Positions 36,003 to 44,362 of a stretch of 51,468 nucleotides of DNA are shown here, one piece after another (within the stretch, counting starts at the first letter, position 1; the number at the start of each line of letters is the position of its first letter). The stretch comes from JBCDJG01 sp038748065. Its GTDB lineage: Bacteria; Pseudomonadota; Gammaproteobacteria; Pseudomonadales; Halieaceae. A program made the position numbers and the translations under genes. Where the stretch lies: NCBI GenBank assembly GCA_038748065.1, contig JBCDJG010000034.1, forward strand, positions 1 to 51,468. Direction: 5' to 3'. The notes beneath the pieces were generated by a model that had not been told where the DNA came from, ran no database searches, and worked only from the letters and a program-made list of their open reading frames with translations.

Positions 36003-37028
36003 ATGAGCGACCAGAATCGGCAGTGGCTTTTGAAAGAGCGACCCGTGGGCATGATTGGCCCGGAGCACTTTGACCTGGTTAGTTCGCCCATGCCTGAGCC
36101 GGACCTCGCTGCGGGCGAGGTACTGGTGAAAACCCTGATGGTGGGCTTCGATCCAGCGATGCGCGGGTGGGTTATCGACGAGCCCAGCTACCTGCCACCG
36201 GTCGGCATAGGCGAGCCCATGCGCGCGAGCGGCGTCGGCCAGGTGATCGCATCAGAAAATCCCGACCTGCCAATTGGAACGCTAGTACAGGGACTGCTTA
36301 ACTGGCAAGAATACAGCCTAAGCGGCCCGGGCGCCCTGATGCCCGCCCAGCCTCTGCCCGAGGGCGTCACCCCCGCGATGGCATTGAGCGTTTTCGGCAC
36401 CACCAGCCTCACCGCGTACTTCGGCCTGCTCGACGTGGGTCAACCCAAAGCGGGTGATACGGTGTTGGTCTCAGGTGCAGCCGGCGCTACCGGCTCGGCG
36501 GTAGCACAAATTGCGCGCATCAAGGGCTGCCGAGTCGTTGGCATCGCCGGCGGCCAGGAAAAGTGCCAATGGTTGCTCGACGCTTGCAAACTGGATGCCG
36601 TTATTGACTACAAATCTGAAAACCTCGAGCAGCGCATTGGCGAACTCTGCCCTGACGGCATCGACGTGTTTTTCGACAACGTCGGTGGCGATACGCTTGA
36701 GGCCGCCATCGCGCATATGGCGCAGTTTGGCCGCATCGCTCTATGCGGTGGGATATCCGGCTACAACAACCCGGAGCCCTCACCGGGCCCATCAAATCTC
36801 ATGCGGCTGGTACAGTTTCGGATCAAGATGCAGGGCTTTATCGTTATTGACTATCTGGATCGGGCCAACGAATGCTTCGCCGATCTGGCGGACTGGGTCA
36901 TGAGCGGCCAACTCGCCTGGCGAGAGGACATTCAGGAAGGTTTTGAAAACATCCCCGCTACCCTGCAGCGCCTCTTCGATGGTCGCAACCAGGGCAAGCA
37001 GCTATTGCATCTCGACGACCCCAAATAG
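36003..37028 (+). CDS. NADP-dependent MDR oxidoreductase, CurA/PTGR-like
   Basis: 341 residues from ATG 36003. NRQWLLKERPVGM opens as in the CurA/leukotriene-B4-dehydrogenase (prostaglandin reductase) branch. VGFDPAMRGWV, FGTTSLTAYFGLLDVGQPKAGDTVLVSGAAGATGS and FFDNVGGDTLEAA follow as expected. No zinc ligands are present. These enzymes reduce alpha,beta-unsaturated aldehydes and ketones with NADPH. The reading frame stays open to 35982, but CGGGAG just upstream and the family alignment favour 36003. It ends convergently with rlmL, 302 bases apart. Confidence 0.9.
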   Translation: MSDQNRQWLLKERPVGMIGPEHFDLVSSPMPEPDLAAGEVLVKTLMVGFDPAMRGWVIDEPSYLPPVGIGEPMRASGVGQVIASENPDLPIGTLVQGLLNWQEYSLSGPGALMPAQPLPEGVTPAMALSVFGTTSLTAYFGLLDVGQPKAGDTVLVSGAAGATGSAVAQIARIKGCRVVGIAGGQEKCQWLLDACKLDAVIDYKSENLEQRIGELCPDGIDVFFDNVGGDTLEAAIAHMAQFGRIALCGGISGYNNPEPSPGPSNLMRLVQFRIKMQGFIVIDYLDRANECFADLADWVMSGQLAWREDIQEGFENIPATLQRLFDGRNQGKQLLHLDDPK

Positions 37029-37054
37029 CGCACCTGAAGGCCTCGATTCCAGAA

Positions 37055-37082
37055 CTTATCCACAGCCCGCGCTGTGGATAAG
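37055..37082. promoter_or_regulatory. Head-to-head pair of perfect DnaA boxes
   Basis: CTTATCCACAGC (37055-37066) and its exact inverse GCTGTGGATAAG (37071-37082) are separated by CCGC. Each arm contains the strong DnaA 9-mer TTATCCACA, at 37056-37064 on the plus and 37073-37081 on the minus strand. The adjoining TGTGGGGAT is a weak third match. Such clusters act as origins, titration sites (datA) or DnaA-reactivating sites (DARS); no dnaA, dnaN or gidA genes are near, so oriC is unlikely. Confidence 0.6.
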
Positions 37083-37262
37083 TGTGGGGATAGACGACAT
37101 CCCTGTTGCGCGTTCAAGTAATACGGGCTTACATTCTCACTGTCTCTGCGACTTTACAGCTTTAGCCTTTCCGAATTTAAATCAAGGGCTTACGCTATTT
37201 TAATAGCGCGAATCCAGGCGCGCGCAGCAAAAGCCCAGTAAATACAAGCCTTTCAAGCCGCA

Positions 37263-37271
37263 TGTGGATAG
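37263..37271 (-). promoter_or_regulatory. Near-match DnaA box
   Basis: TGTGGATAG, one mismatch from the inverted DnaA consensus TGTGGATAA, about 180 bases from the paired boxes and in the same intergenic region. Alone it would be weak evidence; it is noted because it clusters with the palindrome. Confidence 0.35.
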
Positions 37272-37330
37272 TGTTTACGGCAACCCGGTTTGCAGGCGCT
37301 AACCTCACAAACCAGTATTCGCAGCGCGTT

Positions 37331-39529
37331 TCATATTTTTGACTTCTCGCGATGTCGAATCGCCCAGGCCTGGTGGATGGGCTGGCCGCGCTGGAAATCC
37401 GGCCCCAGGGTTTGTGCGCTTATGTCCTCGCAGTTGAAGGCTTCCAGCAGCGCTTGATCAATTTTGAAGCCGCGGCGGTTGTTGGAAAAATACAGCAGGC
37501 CGCTTGGCCGCAGACGGTCCATTGCCGCCTCGACCAGCGATACCTGGTCACGCTGTACGTCGAAGCTGTCGCGCATGGCACGGGAATTGGAGAACGACGG
37601 GGGGTCGAGCAAAATGAGGTCATAGAGCCTGTCTTCGCGCGACAGCCACGCCAGACAGTTCGCTTTGACAAGACGGTTGCCACTTTCGGGGAGCCCGTTG
37701 TGGGCGAGGTTCTTGCGCAGCCAATCCAGATAGGTATTGGACAAGTCTACGCTGGTGGTAGTCCGCGCGCCCGCCAGTGCAGCGTGCACCGTTGCCGCGC
37801 CGGTGTAGCAAAACAGATTGAGAAAATCTCGCCCCTCGACCTCCTCGGCGATGCGCAGGCGCAGTGGGCGATGATCCAGAAACAGCCCAGTATCGAGATA
37901 ATCCCAAAGATTAACGAGTAGGCGTGCCCTGCCCTCGCGTACCGACAGCAATTCATCCCGCGTATCCTGCTTCGCGTACTGCTCGCGACCACGCTGGCGC
38001 TGGCGCTGCTTCAGGGCTATGCGTTCCCGTGGCACGTCAGTCACGGCCGGCAGCGCGGCCATGACCTCTTCCAGTCGCAATCGGGCAGCCGCTTCTTCTA
38101 CGCCCTTTGGTGCCTTGTATTCCGACACGTGGAGACTGTCCCCGTAGACATCAACCGCAACTGCATATTCAGGCATATCGGCGTCGTAGAGCCGGTAACA
38201 GTCGGGCTGCTCGCGCTTTAACCAGGGCTTCAACCTGCGACGATTTTTGCGCAGGCGGTTGGCGAACATTTCTGCCCCTGGTGTCAGGGGCTTGTGCCGG
38301 ACAGCTGCAGCCGCAGCTTCATCCGGAGCAGGTTGAATATCACGCAGTCGGTTATTCACCAGCGTGAAGAGCAGGAGATAGGTTTTAATTGGCCCGTTGT
38401 AAAGCGCGTAACGCTGGTGGCTGCGCAAGCCAACGGCCTTACCCAGGTCAAGGTCTGCCGTGAAGATCGCGGCCTGCCACCCCTGGAATTCCCGCGACAG
38501 TGCTTCACCTAGCTCGCGGTAAAGATAGGCCAGACTCTGTTTTTCCCCGAGGCGCTCGCCGTAGGGCGGATTGCTCAGCACCAGGCCATCGGGCAGCGGC
38601 CGATGAGAGGGTTTCTTCAGAGCGGCCAGTGATTTACAGGACACGCGTACGAGCTTTTCCAGGCCGGCCTCTGCAATATTCTCCTGGGCCTTGAAGACCA
38701 CTTTGCGGTCTCCGTCGTAGCCACGGATTTCGGGCAGCTGTGCAGCCATGCCTCGGTCGGCTCGCCCCTGTGCATCAGCCAGGATCGCCTGCCACTGCTG
38801 CGCCTGATGGCCGCGCCATTGCTCAAAACCAAACTGGCGGCGGCCAAGTGCCGGGGCCCGGTCGGCCGCCATTAGCGCTCCCTCGATCAACAAGGTGGCA
38901 GAACCGCACATCGGGTCAATCAGGGCGCCACCCCGCGCTGCCATGCCAGGCCAATCTGCTCGCAGAAGGATGGCTGCGGCGAGGTTCTCCTTCAGAGGAG
39001 CCTCGCCCTGACGGGAACGATAGCCACGCCGGTGCAGGCTGCCTCCGGAGAAATCCAGTGAAACCGTGGCACGATCGTCGGACAGACGTACGTTGATGCG
39101 CAGGTCGGGCCGGCGGCGATCAACGTCCGGTCGAACCCCACCGTTTTCCTCGAACCAGTCGACGATGGCGTCCTTGCTACGCTGGGCGCCGAAGCGGGTA
39201 TTGCGAATAGCTCGATTTTCGCCGCTGAAGTCAATCGCGATGCTGCAGCGCGGATCAAGCACCTGACGCCAATCCACGCCCTTAAGCCCACGATAGAGCG
39301 CGTCCGCGTCGGGCGCATCAAAATCGCCGAGCGGCAGCAGAACACGATTCGCAAGACGCGACCAGAGGCAAGTGCGATAGCCTAGCGCGAGCGGCCCTTC
39401 AAAGTGCACACCGGCTACTGTTTCCTTCGTTCGACTGGCACCCAGTGCGCCAAGTTCTGCCGCGAGCAGGTCTTCCATTCCCCGCGGACAGGCTGCAAAC
39501 CACGCCATTGCGTCGACTGCGTTCACCAC
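37331..39529 (-). CDS. rlmL: 23S rRNA (guanine) methyltransferase, fused RlmK/RlmL
   Basis: Makes m2G2445 (RlmL half) and m7G2069 (RlmK half) in 23S rRNA; 732 residues. A THUMP domain (about 50-160) precedes the N6-type methyltransferase with LSNPPYGERLG. The C-terminal half has NLFCYTGAATVHAALAGA (SAM site) and LILLDPPSFSNS. The fused form is typical of gammaproteobacteria. The longest frame begins at GTG 39529; ATG 39508 (MAWFAACPRGMEDLL) is an equally plausible start aligned to E. coli RlmL. It lies 6 bases after the XRE-type gene. Confidence 0.95.
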   Translation of the reverse strand: MVNAVDAMAWFAACPRGMEDLLAAELGALGASRTKETVAGVHFEGPLALGYRTCLWSRLANRVLLPLGDFDAPDADALYRGLKGVDWRQVLDPRCSIAIDFSGENRAIRNTRFGAQRSKDAIVDWFEENGGVRPDVDRRRPDLRINVRLSDDRATVSLDFSGGSLHRRGYRSRQGEAPLKENLAAAILLRADWPGMAARGGALIDPMCGSATLLIEGALMAADRAPALGRRQFGFEQWRGHQAQQWQAILADAQGRADRGMAAQLPEIRGYDGDRKVVFKAQENIAEAGLEKLVRVSCKSLAALKKPSHRPLPDGLVLSNPPYGERLGEKQSLAYLYRELGEALSREFQGWQAAIFTADLDLGKAVGLRSHQRYALYNGPIKTYLLLFTLVNNRLRDIQPAPDEAAAAAVRHKPLTPGAEMFANRLRKNRRRLKPWLKREQPDCYRLYDADMPEYAVAVDVYGDSLHVSEYKAPKGVEEAAARLRLEEVMAALPAVTDVPRERIALKQRQRQRGREQYAKQDTRDELLSVREGRARLLVNLWDYLDTGLFLDHRPLRLRIAEEVEGRDFLNLFCYTGAATVHAALAGARTTTSVDLSNTYLDWLRKNLAHNGLPESGNRLVKANCLAWLSREDRLYDLILLDPPSFSNSRAMRDSFDVQRDQVSLVEAAMDRLRPSGLLYFSNNRRGFKIDQALLEAFNCEDISAQTLGPDFQRGQPIHQAWAIRHREKSKI

Positions 39530-39535
39530 CAGCTC

Positions 39536-40237
39536 TCAGTCCGGCTGGCGAGAGGTTTTCGCCCTGGCAGGGCGCTTGCGGCCCGCCGGCGCTTTCTTTG
39601 CGCTGCTTTTCCGGCGACGCGGCGCATTAGCCAGCTTCTCCTTGTGCATCACATCAAGTACCAGCTGACTGGAGCTCTCCATGTATTCGATAAAACGCTC
39701 GAATTCCGAGTCAGAGAAGCTGCGCATCATGTCGTGCTGCCGATAGAGGTTAAGGAAGCGCCGCTCGCGTTCAAATTGCTTGGGCAAGGCCAGCACGCCC
39801 CACTGCTCCAGCGTTTTCTCAAGGGCAGGGTTATAGGTACGCATAAACTTGATCAGGAAAGGAAGGGGGTCATGCCGGGCAAGCAGCGATGCCGCTCGCA
39901 ACATCAGTTCCAGCGGCAGGATGCTCTCGCCACTTTCCACATCTTCCAGCACGGACTTATCTGAAACGCCGAGGCTGTCGGCCAGCTCCTTCAGCGAAAG
40001 GCCAGCGGTTTCTCGTGCATCGCGCAGGAACTTGCCTGCGTCGGCCATGGCCTCCAGGCGCTCCGGCTCCATGCTGCCCAGCAAGGCGTTTCGCAGCCAC
40101 GTTTCACCAAACATCGCTGTCATAGTGGCCGTGCTTCGCGCCAACTCCAGCGTGCCGCCGGCCACTTGCCCGGTGAGTTGCACCAACGCATCGAACAGCG
40201 AAGTCTCGACAGGTTCGCGTGTGTCATCCTTTGCCAT
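39536..40237 (-). CDS. XRE-type helix-turn-helix protein
   Basis: 233 residues from ATG 40237. A Cro/C1-type helix-turn-helix lies near residues 74-125 (LSLKELADSLGVSDKSVLEDVESGE), preceded by an N-terminal helical region (about 1-70) and followed by a long helical region. A Lys/Arg/Pro/Ala-rich basic tail (about 200-233) could bind nucleic acid non-specifically. Such long single-HTH proteins have no assigned function to my knowledge. It is coupled closely to rlmL, so ribosome- or stress-related regulation is conceivable but unproven. A GTG at 40255 would add six residues. Confidence 0.75.
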   Translation of the reverse strand: MAKDDTREPVETSLFDALVQLTGQVAGGTLELARSTATMTAMFGETWLRNALLGSMEPERLEAMADAGKFLRDARETAGLSLKELADSLGVSDKSVLEDVESGESILPLELMLRAASLLARHDPLPFLIKFMRTYNPALEKTLEQWGVLALPKQFERERRFLNLYRQHDMMRSFSDSEFERFIEYMESSSQLVLDVMHKEKLANAPRRRKSSAKKAPAGRKRPARAKTSRQPD

Positions 40238-40297
40238 GGCCCTAGGATAGGCCACAAAGGCCGTCTTGGCACGGCGCTGGCGCAGCGTCGTGTCACG

Positions 40298-41419
40298 CTA
40301 GAGCCCGGTTTCGAGCGCGAAAATCTGACGCAGGATGGAGCGCCATTCTGCGTATTGCGCATCGAGCGTACCGTCGAGACGGAAGACCCGATCACTGGCC
40401 TGCATAATGGTCGGCGCTACCTCATTGTCAAAGCCGCCGGCCAGTTCACGCAGGTCCTGCTCCTGAATCTTGCTGGAGCGATATTGACTGTAGGCCTGCG
40501 ACATCGCCGCAAAACTGCCGCGCCGTCCCTGGCGATCGCGCTCGGCTACGCGCTGGCGATACTCCTCCCGGTACAGCGCCTGCTCTCGCCCGTACTGGCG
40601 CCAGAGGTCGTAGGTCGGCCGCATCTGTTCTTTTAATTCCGCATACTGTTCGTCGATATTATCAACGAACAGGTACTCCTGATTCCTGATGCGCTCGACG
40701 CGCGCCATCATCGGGTCGCCGGGGGCCGGGTAGCGCAACAAAGTGTATTGCCCCTCACTCTCGTTGAGATAGCCGCCGAAAGCCTCTGGCGACAGGCTTT
40801 GGGCATAGCGCAGGCGGGCAACCCGGCGGATATCGACCAGATCCCGCTCCGATAGCTCTCGGCGCAATTGCAATAAATCGTTCGCGACCGCGCGGTAAAG
40901 GTCGGCGTAGGGGTCTTCCGTGGCCGGATAGTCCGACGCCACCGTTTCATCGTGATAGCGCTGCATTAACCAAAGCCTGCCGCTGGCATCAACCACCTCG
41001 ACATCGAGTACCAGCCGCAGCCCATCAGAATGGACGATGGTGCCGGTCAGCAGCAACTCGGCCGAATCCTCTGGCTCTGGCAGTACGCGCACAACGCCCC
41101 AGGCGTTACTATTGATCAGCACCTCCCGCATCAGCACTGGCAGGTATCCAGCCTCCGCCTTGCGAATCTCGGGAAACACACCAAGTTTAGAGTGCGTGGC
41201 AGGGTCTTCCGGTATACCAGGATCGAACAGCGACAGGGCAAGGTCCAACAGTGCAGCTGCATCGGCCCGGTCATCCCGCGCCAACTCGACCGAACCAAGC
41301 GGGGCCGGCCAGTTGCTGCTGTCTACCGTTTGAGGCGCAATTTCGTCAGCGTTACCGCCTCCGCCGCTGGCACAGGCGCAGAGCCCGGCCAGGAGCAGGA
41401 TCAGGAGAAGCGGCCGCAT
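40298..41419 (-). CDS. Predicted lipoprotein, unknown function
   Basis: 373 residues. An N-terminal lipoprotein signal (hydrophobic LLLILLLAGLCAC with a lipobox-like LCAC, Cys at about 16) is followed by Gly-rich and acidic sequence, suggesting an outer-membrane lipoprotein. Residues about 85-165 show a beta-rich pattern (VLINSNAWGVVRVLPE, GTIVHSDGLRLVLDVEVVDASG). The C-terminal half is charged and helical, with many Arg, Glu and Tyr. I do not recognise a named family. Its ATG overlaps the preceding gene's stop by one base (TAATG), so it is translationally coupled to the other lipoprotein. Confidence 0.7.
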   Translation of the reverse strand: MRPLLLILLLAGLCACASGGGGNADEIAPQTVDSSNWPAPLGSVELARDDRADAAALLDLALSLFDPGIPEDPATHSKLGVFPEIRKAEAGYLPVLMREVLINSNAWGVVRVLPEPEDSAELLLTGTIVHSDGLRLVLDVEVVDASGRLWLMQRYHDETVASDYPATEDPYADLYRAVANDLLQLRRELSERDLVDIRRVARLRYAQSLSPEAFGGYLNESEGQYTLLRYPAPGDPMMARVERIRNQEYLFVDNIDEQYAELKEQMRPTYDLWRQYGREQALYREEYRQRVAERDRQGRRGSFAAMSQAYSQYRSSKIQEQDLRELAGGFDNEVAPTIMQASDRVFRLDGTLDAQYAEWRSILRQIFALETGL

Positions 41420-42147
41420 TACTCCGGACGCGCCTCTGTTGTGCAGACACGACCGCGGGTCAGGGTTTGTTCACAGCGAACACCGCCGGCTTCCGGATCG
41501 TAACGCCGGTAGACGCGGTTCAGGGTGAAGGGCCAGGACACGTAATCGGAGCGGACCGTGGTGGCGATGTTCAGGTTCTGGCCGCTGCCGCCAAGGGTCA
41601 TGACGTGTCTTATCGTGAGCCCCTCCGGCAGTGCAATATGAAACACCATCTGGTGGCCCGACCAGCCGCAAATCTCACTGCCCATCGGCGTTTCCACCAC
41701 CGTTGGTGTGCCACCGAAGTATTCGCAGGCCAGTGCAAAGTTACCCTCCCGCTTGACCTGAATGAAATTGGCCTCCTGATCAATATCCAGCAGCGTTGAC
41801 TGGGTCACCAGGTCAGCCATCTCGGCCAGGCCAATGACCGAGGAGCCGCTGTTAGTGCCGGTACCGCCTATGGCTACTCCGCTAGTGCTGCGGTTCATAT
41901 TGCCAGACGCGTTGCGGCGCTCCTGCTGTCGCTGGAGTTCACGTACGAGGCGATTCAGTTCCATCTGAATATTGTCGCTGCGGCTGTAATCGAGCTCCCA
42001 GGCGCCACTGAAGTCGGTATTGCCAGCTGGCGCAGGCGATTTGCTCACAAGGTCCGGCTCCGACATTTCACTGGCGCAGGCAGTTAGCAGCGCCAGGGCA
42101 AAGACCAGCGCAGCAGGGTTGCATGCAGCTGAGAGCGGTACGCGCAT
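41419..42147 (-). CDS. Predicted lipoprotein, unknown function
   Basis: 242 residues from ATG 42147. A signal peptide with lipobox LTAC (Cys about 24) indicates an outer-membrane lipoprotein. A polar Asn/Ser/Gly-rich linker (about 75-100) follows a helical Arg/Gln-rich stretch (LNRLVRELQRQQERR). The rest looks beta-rich and carries several Cys residues (ACEYFGG, SEICGW, VRCEQ, RVCTT) that may form disulphides. The frame extends to 42207, but the shorter start gives the lipoprotein signal and a one-base TGATG overlap with the LLM gene. Not recognised; it pairs with the downstream lipoprotein. Confidence 0.7.
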   Translation of the reverse strand: MRVPLSAACNPAALVFALALLTACASEMSEPDLVSKSPAPAGNTDFSGAWELDYSRSDNIQMELNRLVRELQRQQERRNASGNMNRSTSGVAIGGTGTNSGSSVIGLAEMADLVTQSTLLDIDQEANFIQVKREGNFALACEYFGGTPTVVETPMGSEICGWSGHQMVFHIALPEGLTIRHVMTLGGSGQNLNIATTVRSDYVSWPFTLNRVYRRYDPEAGGVRCEQTLTRGRVCTTEARPE

Positions 42148-43181
42148 CAGCCGCTGCCAGACGCTCCGGCAGATAAGGCATGCAACTCGGCGATAATGTC
42201 CCGCCACAGTTCGTCTGGCGCGGCATAGGGCGCATAAATGGCGAGCCGGTCAGCATACTGGCCGTAGCGCTGCCACAGCAGCCGGGCTATCTGGTCAGGT
42301 TCGCCGCGCGTGCAGAAGGCTGCGACAAACTCATCGTCAATGTACTCCCCCAGCGCGTCCCAGTTGCCCTCCTTCGAAAGACGATTCAGCTCGGGCTGTA
42401 AGTCGCCGTAGCCGACAGCTTCCATAGGCGGTCGATATGCCGGGGTTGAGGAGTAGAACCCGAGAAGCGATTTAACACTTTCCTCCGCGGCAGCCATCGC
42501 CTCTTCATTTTCACCGGTGATGACAATCGCATTGATCTGCAGGGTGAACTCGCTGCGTTGCCGACCGGCCTTTTCCAGGCCCGCCTGTACCGCGGGTATG
42601 GACTGGCCTTCCAGAAAGGGCATGCTGTTAAAAGGGTGGACGATAAGCCCGTCAGCCACTTCACCAGAGACTTCCGTCATCTTTGGTCCGAGCGCCCCAA
42701 GCATCACCGGGGGAATGCCAACCTCGCTGGGCCCTGGGTTGAACATGGGCGTCATCAGGGTGTGGCGAAAGAATTCACCTTCGAAGTCGAGCCGCTCGCC
42801 GTTCTGCCAGCAGGCAAAAATGGCCTTGAGTGCAAGGATATATTCACGCATGCGCCTGGCGGGTGTACTAAAGGGAACACCGAAACGATTTTCGATGTGG
42901 GCGCGCACCTGCGAACCAATACCCAGCAAAAATCGACCGTCGCTGTATTTGTTCAGGTCCCAGGCCTGGTAGGCCAGATGCATAGGATTGCGGGGGAAGG
43001 CGACGGCGATACCCGTTGCGATATCGAGCCCTGGCGCGTGGTCCACCGCTCGTACCAGAGGCAGGAAGGGGTCCCAGCTTCCCTCAAGCGTATAGACGCC
43101 ATCATAGCCAATGGCCTGCAAGCGCTGCGCCTCGGCACCCGCGTCCTGCAACTGAGCATAAAAGGGCCCGTCGATTTTCAC
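42147..43181 (-). CDS. LLM-class (F420-type) oxidoreductase
   Basis: 344 residues, luciferase-like TIM barrel. The segments IGYDGVYTLEGSWDPFLPLV, DIATGIAVAFPRNPMHLAYQAWDLNKYSDGRFLLGIGSQV and the later GALGPKMTEVSGEVADGLIVHPF resemble the TIGR03617-type branch, predicted to use F420; the cofactor is not proven. It is the first gene of a close run with two lipoproteins, to the first of which it is coupled by TGATG. It diverges from another LLM gene at 43271 across 89 bases. Confidence 0.85.
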   Translation of the reverse strand: MKIDGPFYAQLQDAGAEAQRLQAIGYDGVYTLEGSWDPFLPLVRAVDHAPGLDIATGIAVAFPRNPMHLAYQAWDLNKYSDGRFLLGIGSQVRAHIENRFGVPFSTPARRMREYILALKAIFACWQNGERLDFEGEFFRHTLMTPMFNPGPSEVGIPPVMLGALGPKMTEVSGEVADGLIVHPFNSMPFLEGQSIPAVQAGLEKAGRQRSEFTLQINAIVITGENEEAMAAAEESVKSLLGFYSSTPAYRPPMEAVGYGDLQPELNRLSKEGNWDALGEYIDDEFVAAFCTRGEPDQIARLLWQRYGQYADRLAIYAPYAAPDELWRDIIAELHALSAGASGSG

Positions 43182-43270
43182 GATGTTCTTTCCGCTGGTT
43201 TACTTCAGTAGACGGCGAAGCTTAGCAGTTGGGCTACCATAGGAAAACTGTGAAATCGCCTGGAGAGCAC

Positions 43271-44155
43271 ATGAAAATCGGAGTTTGCCTGCCCTACATG
43301 AAAGCGGGGCTGACGCGAGAGGATTACATGGCATGGTTCCGGCGCGTGGATGAAGGCCCCTTCCACAGCGTATCCTGCGGTGAACGCATTCACGGTCCAA
43401 CCTATGATATGCGGGTGGTACTTGCAGCCGCGGCCGCCGCTACTGAACGCGTGGAGATCACGCCGACGCTGTACGTGCTGCCCATGCACAACGCGGTCCG
43501 CGTGGCGAAAGAAATCGCTACGCTGGACATTCTCTCAGGGGGGCGGGTTCGCAAGGTGTCGGTCGGCTATGGTGGACGTGACAAGGACTATGAAGCCGTG
43601 GGCGCCAAATTCCAGGGGCGCTACGGCCGCATGGACCGCCAGATAGCTGAAATTCGTCGGGTCTGGGCGGGCGAAGAGATCATCGCAGGCGGCGGCATGA
43701 TCGGCCCAGCACCCACGCAGCCAGGAGGGCCTCGCTTCCTGGCCGGTGCAATGGGGCCGCAGAGCATCGCGCGCTGCGCCCACTGGGCCGACGGCCTCTA
43801 CGCCTGGTCGGGTAACGGTGAGCGCGAGGAATTGGCTCGGTTTTTCCAAATGGCGGATGAAGCCTGGGCGGCCGCTGAAAGGGCTGACAAACCCTACCGC
43901 CTTGGCGGCTTCTGGTACAGCCTGGCTGACGATGGCCAGCGCAAGCTTTATGATTATTGCTACGAGTACCTGGCCATCGCAGGACCAGAGATCGCCAAGA
44001 TGATGGCCGAGTCTGTACATCGCAGTAACGCTGAGGCTGTGCTTGAGGCACTGGACAACGCCGAAGCCGCCGGTTGCGAAGAGCTGTTTATGGTGCCAGC
44101 AACGGCGGAGATGAGCGAGCTCGACCGCCTCGCCGACCTCATCGCCTCGCGTTAG
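43271..44155 (+). CDS. LLM-class flavin-dependent oxidoreductase
   Basis: 294 residues from ATG 43271, preceded by GGAGAG. A luciferase-like fold with MKIGVCLPYMK at the start, VEITPTLYVLPMHNAVRVAKEIATLDILSGGRV in the middle and GPRFLAGAMGPQSIARCAHWADG later. A longer frame to 43229 exists, but the ribosome site favours 43271. It is clearly distinct from the divergent LLM gene. Substrate and flavin type unknown. Confidence 0.85.
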   Translation: MKIGVCLPYMKAGLTREDYMAWFRRVDEGPFHSVSCGERIHGPTYDMRVVLAAAAAATERVEITPTLYVLPMHNAVRVAKEIATLDILSGGRVRKVSVGYGGRDKDYEAVGAKFQGRYGRMDRQIAEIRRVWAGEEIIAGGGMIGPAPTQPGGPRFLAGAMGPQSIARCAHWADGLYAWSGNGEREELARFFQMADEAWAAAERADKPYRLGGFWYSLADDGQRKLYDYCYEYLAIAGPEIAKMMAESVHRSNAEAVLEALDNAEAAGCEELFMVPATAEMSELDRLADLIASR

Positions 44156-44179
44156 CCCCCCAGCACTGCCGGCATTGCG

Positions 44180-44196
44180 TTGTAGCCATACTACAA
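44180..44196. promoter_or_regulatory. Inverted repeat upstream of ppdK (site 1)
   Basis: A perfect inverted repeat, TTGTAG, 5 bases, CTACAA, about 167 bases before the ppdK start. A related site lies 63 bases downstream. The size and symmetry suit a dimeric regulator, for example of the GntR/FadR type, but no regulator is assigned. Confidence 0.45.
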
Positions 44197-44242
44197 ATAT
44201 CCTCGGAGTTGCGCGCGCATTGCGGCGGTCGCGGTGACACGG

Positions 44243-44259
44243 TGATAGCCTGACTACAA
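44243..44259. promoter_or_regulatory. Imperfect inverted repeat upstream of ppdK (site 2)
   Basis: TGATAG, 5 bases, CTACAA, starting exactly 63 bases (about six helical turns) after site 1 and sharing TAGCC with ACTACAAA around it. It may form, with site 1, a two-site operator on one face of the DNA upstream of ppdK. Confidence 0.4.
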
Positions 44260-44362
44260 AGCACTGAAGCTCCTCGCTTTTATGGTCTAAAAGCCTCCCG
44301 AAGACCGCGCCAAGTCTATATACTCGCGCGCTTCTGGCAGCGTCACCAATGCGGGGATCAAG

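Larger units (their letters stand above)
37029..37330. other. 302-base convergent intergenic region with DnaA boxes
   Basis: No gene is visible here. The region between two convergent genes holds a DnaA-box palindrome at 37055-37082, an AT-rich stretch (about 37130-37205) and a further near-match box at 37263-37271. A bidirectional terminator would be expected between convergent genes; the palindrome could form a hairpin, but it lacks a U-tract. A non-coding RNA cannot be excluded. Confidence 0.6.

Noticed and set aside
37055..37271. The DnaA boxes considered as the chromosomal origin oriC
   Set aside because: None of dnaA, dnaN, gyrB, gidA or rpmH is near, and the box number is low, so a titration or regulatory site is more likely.
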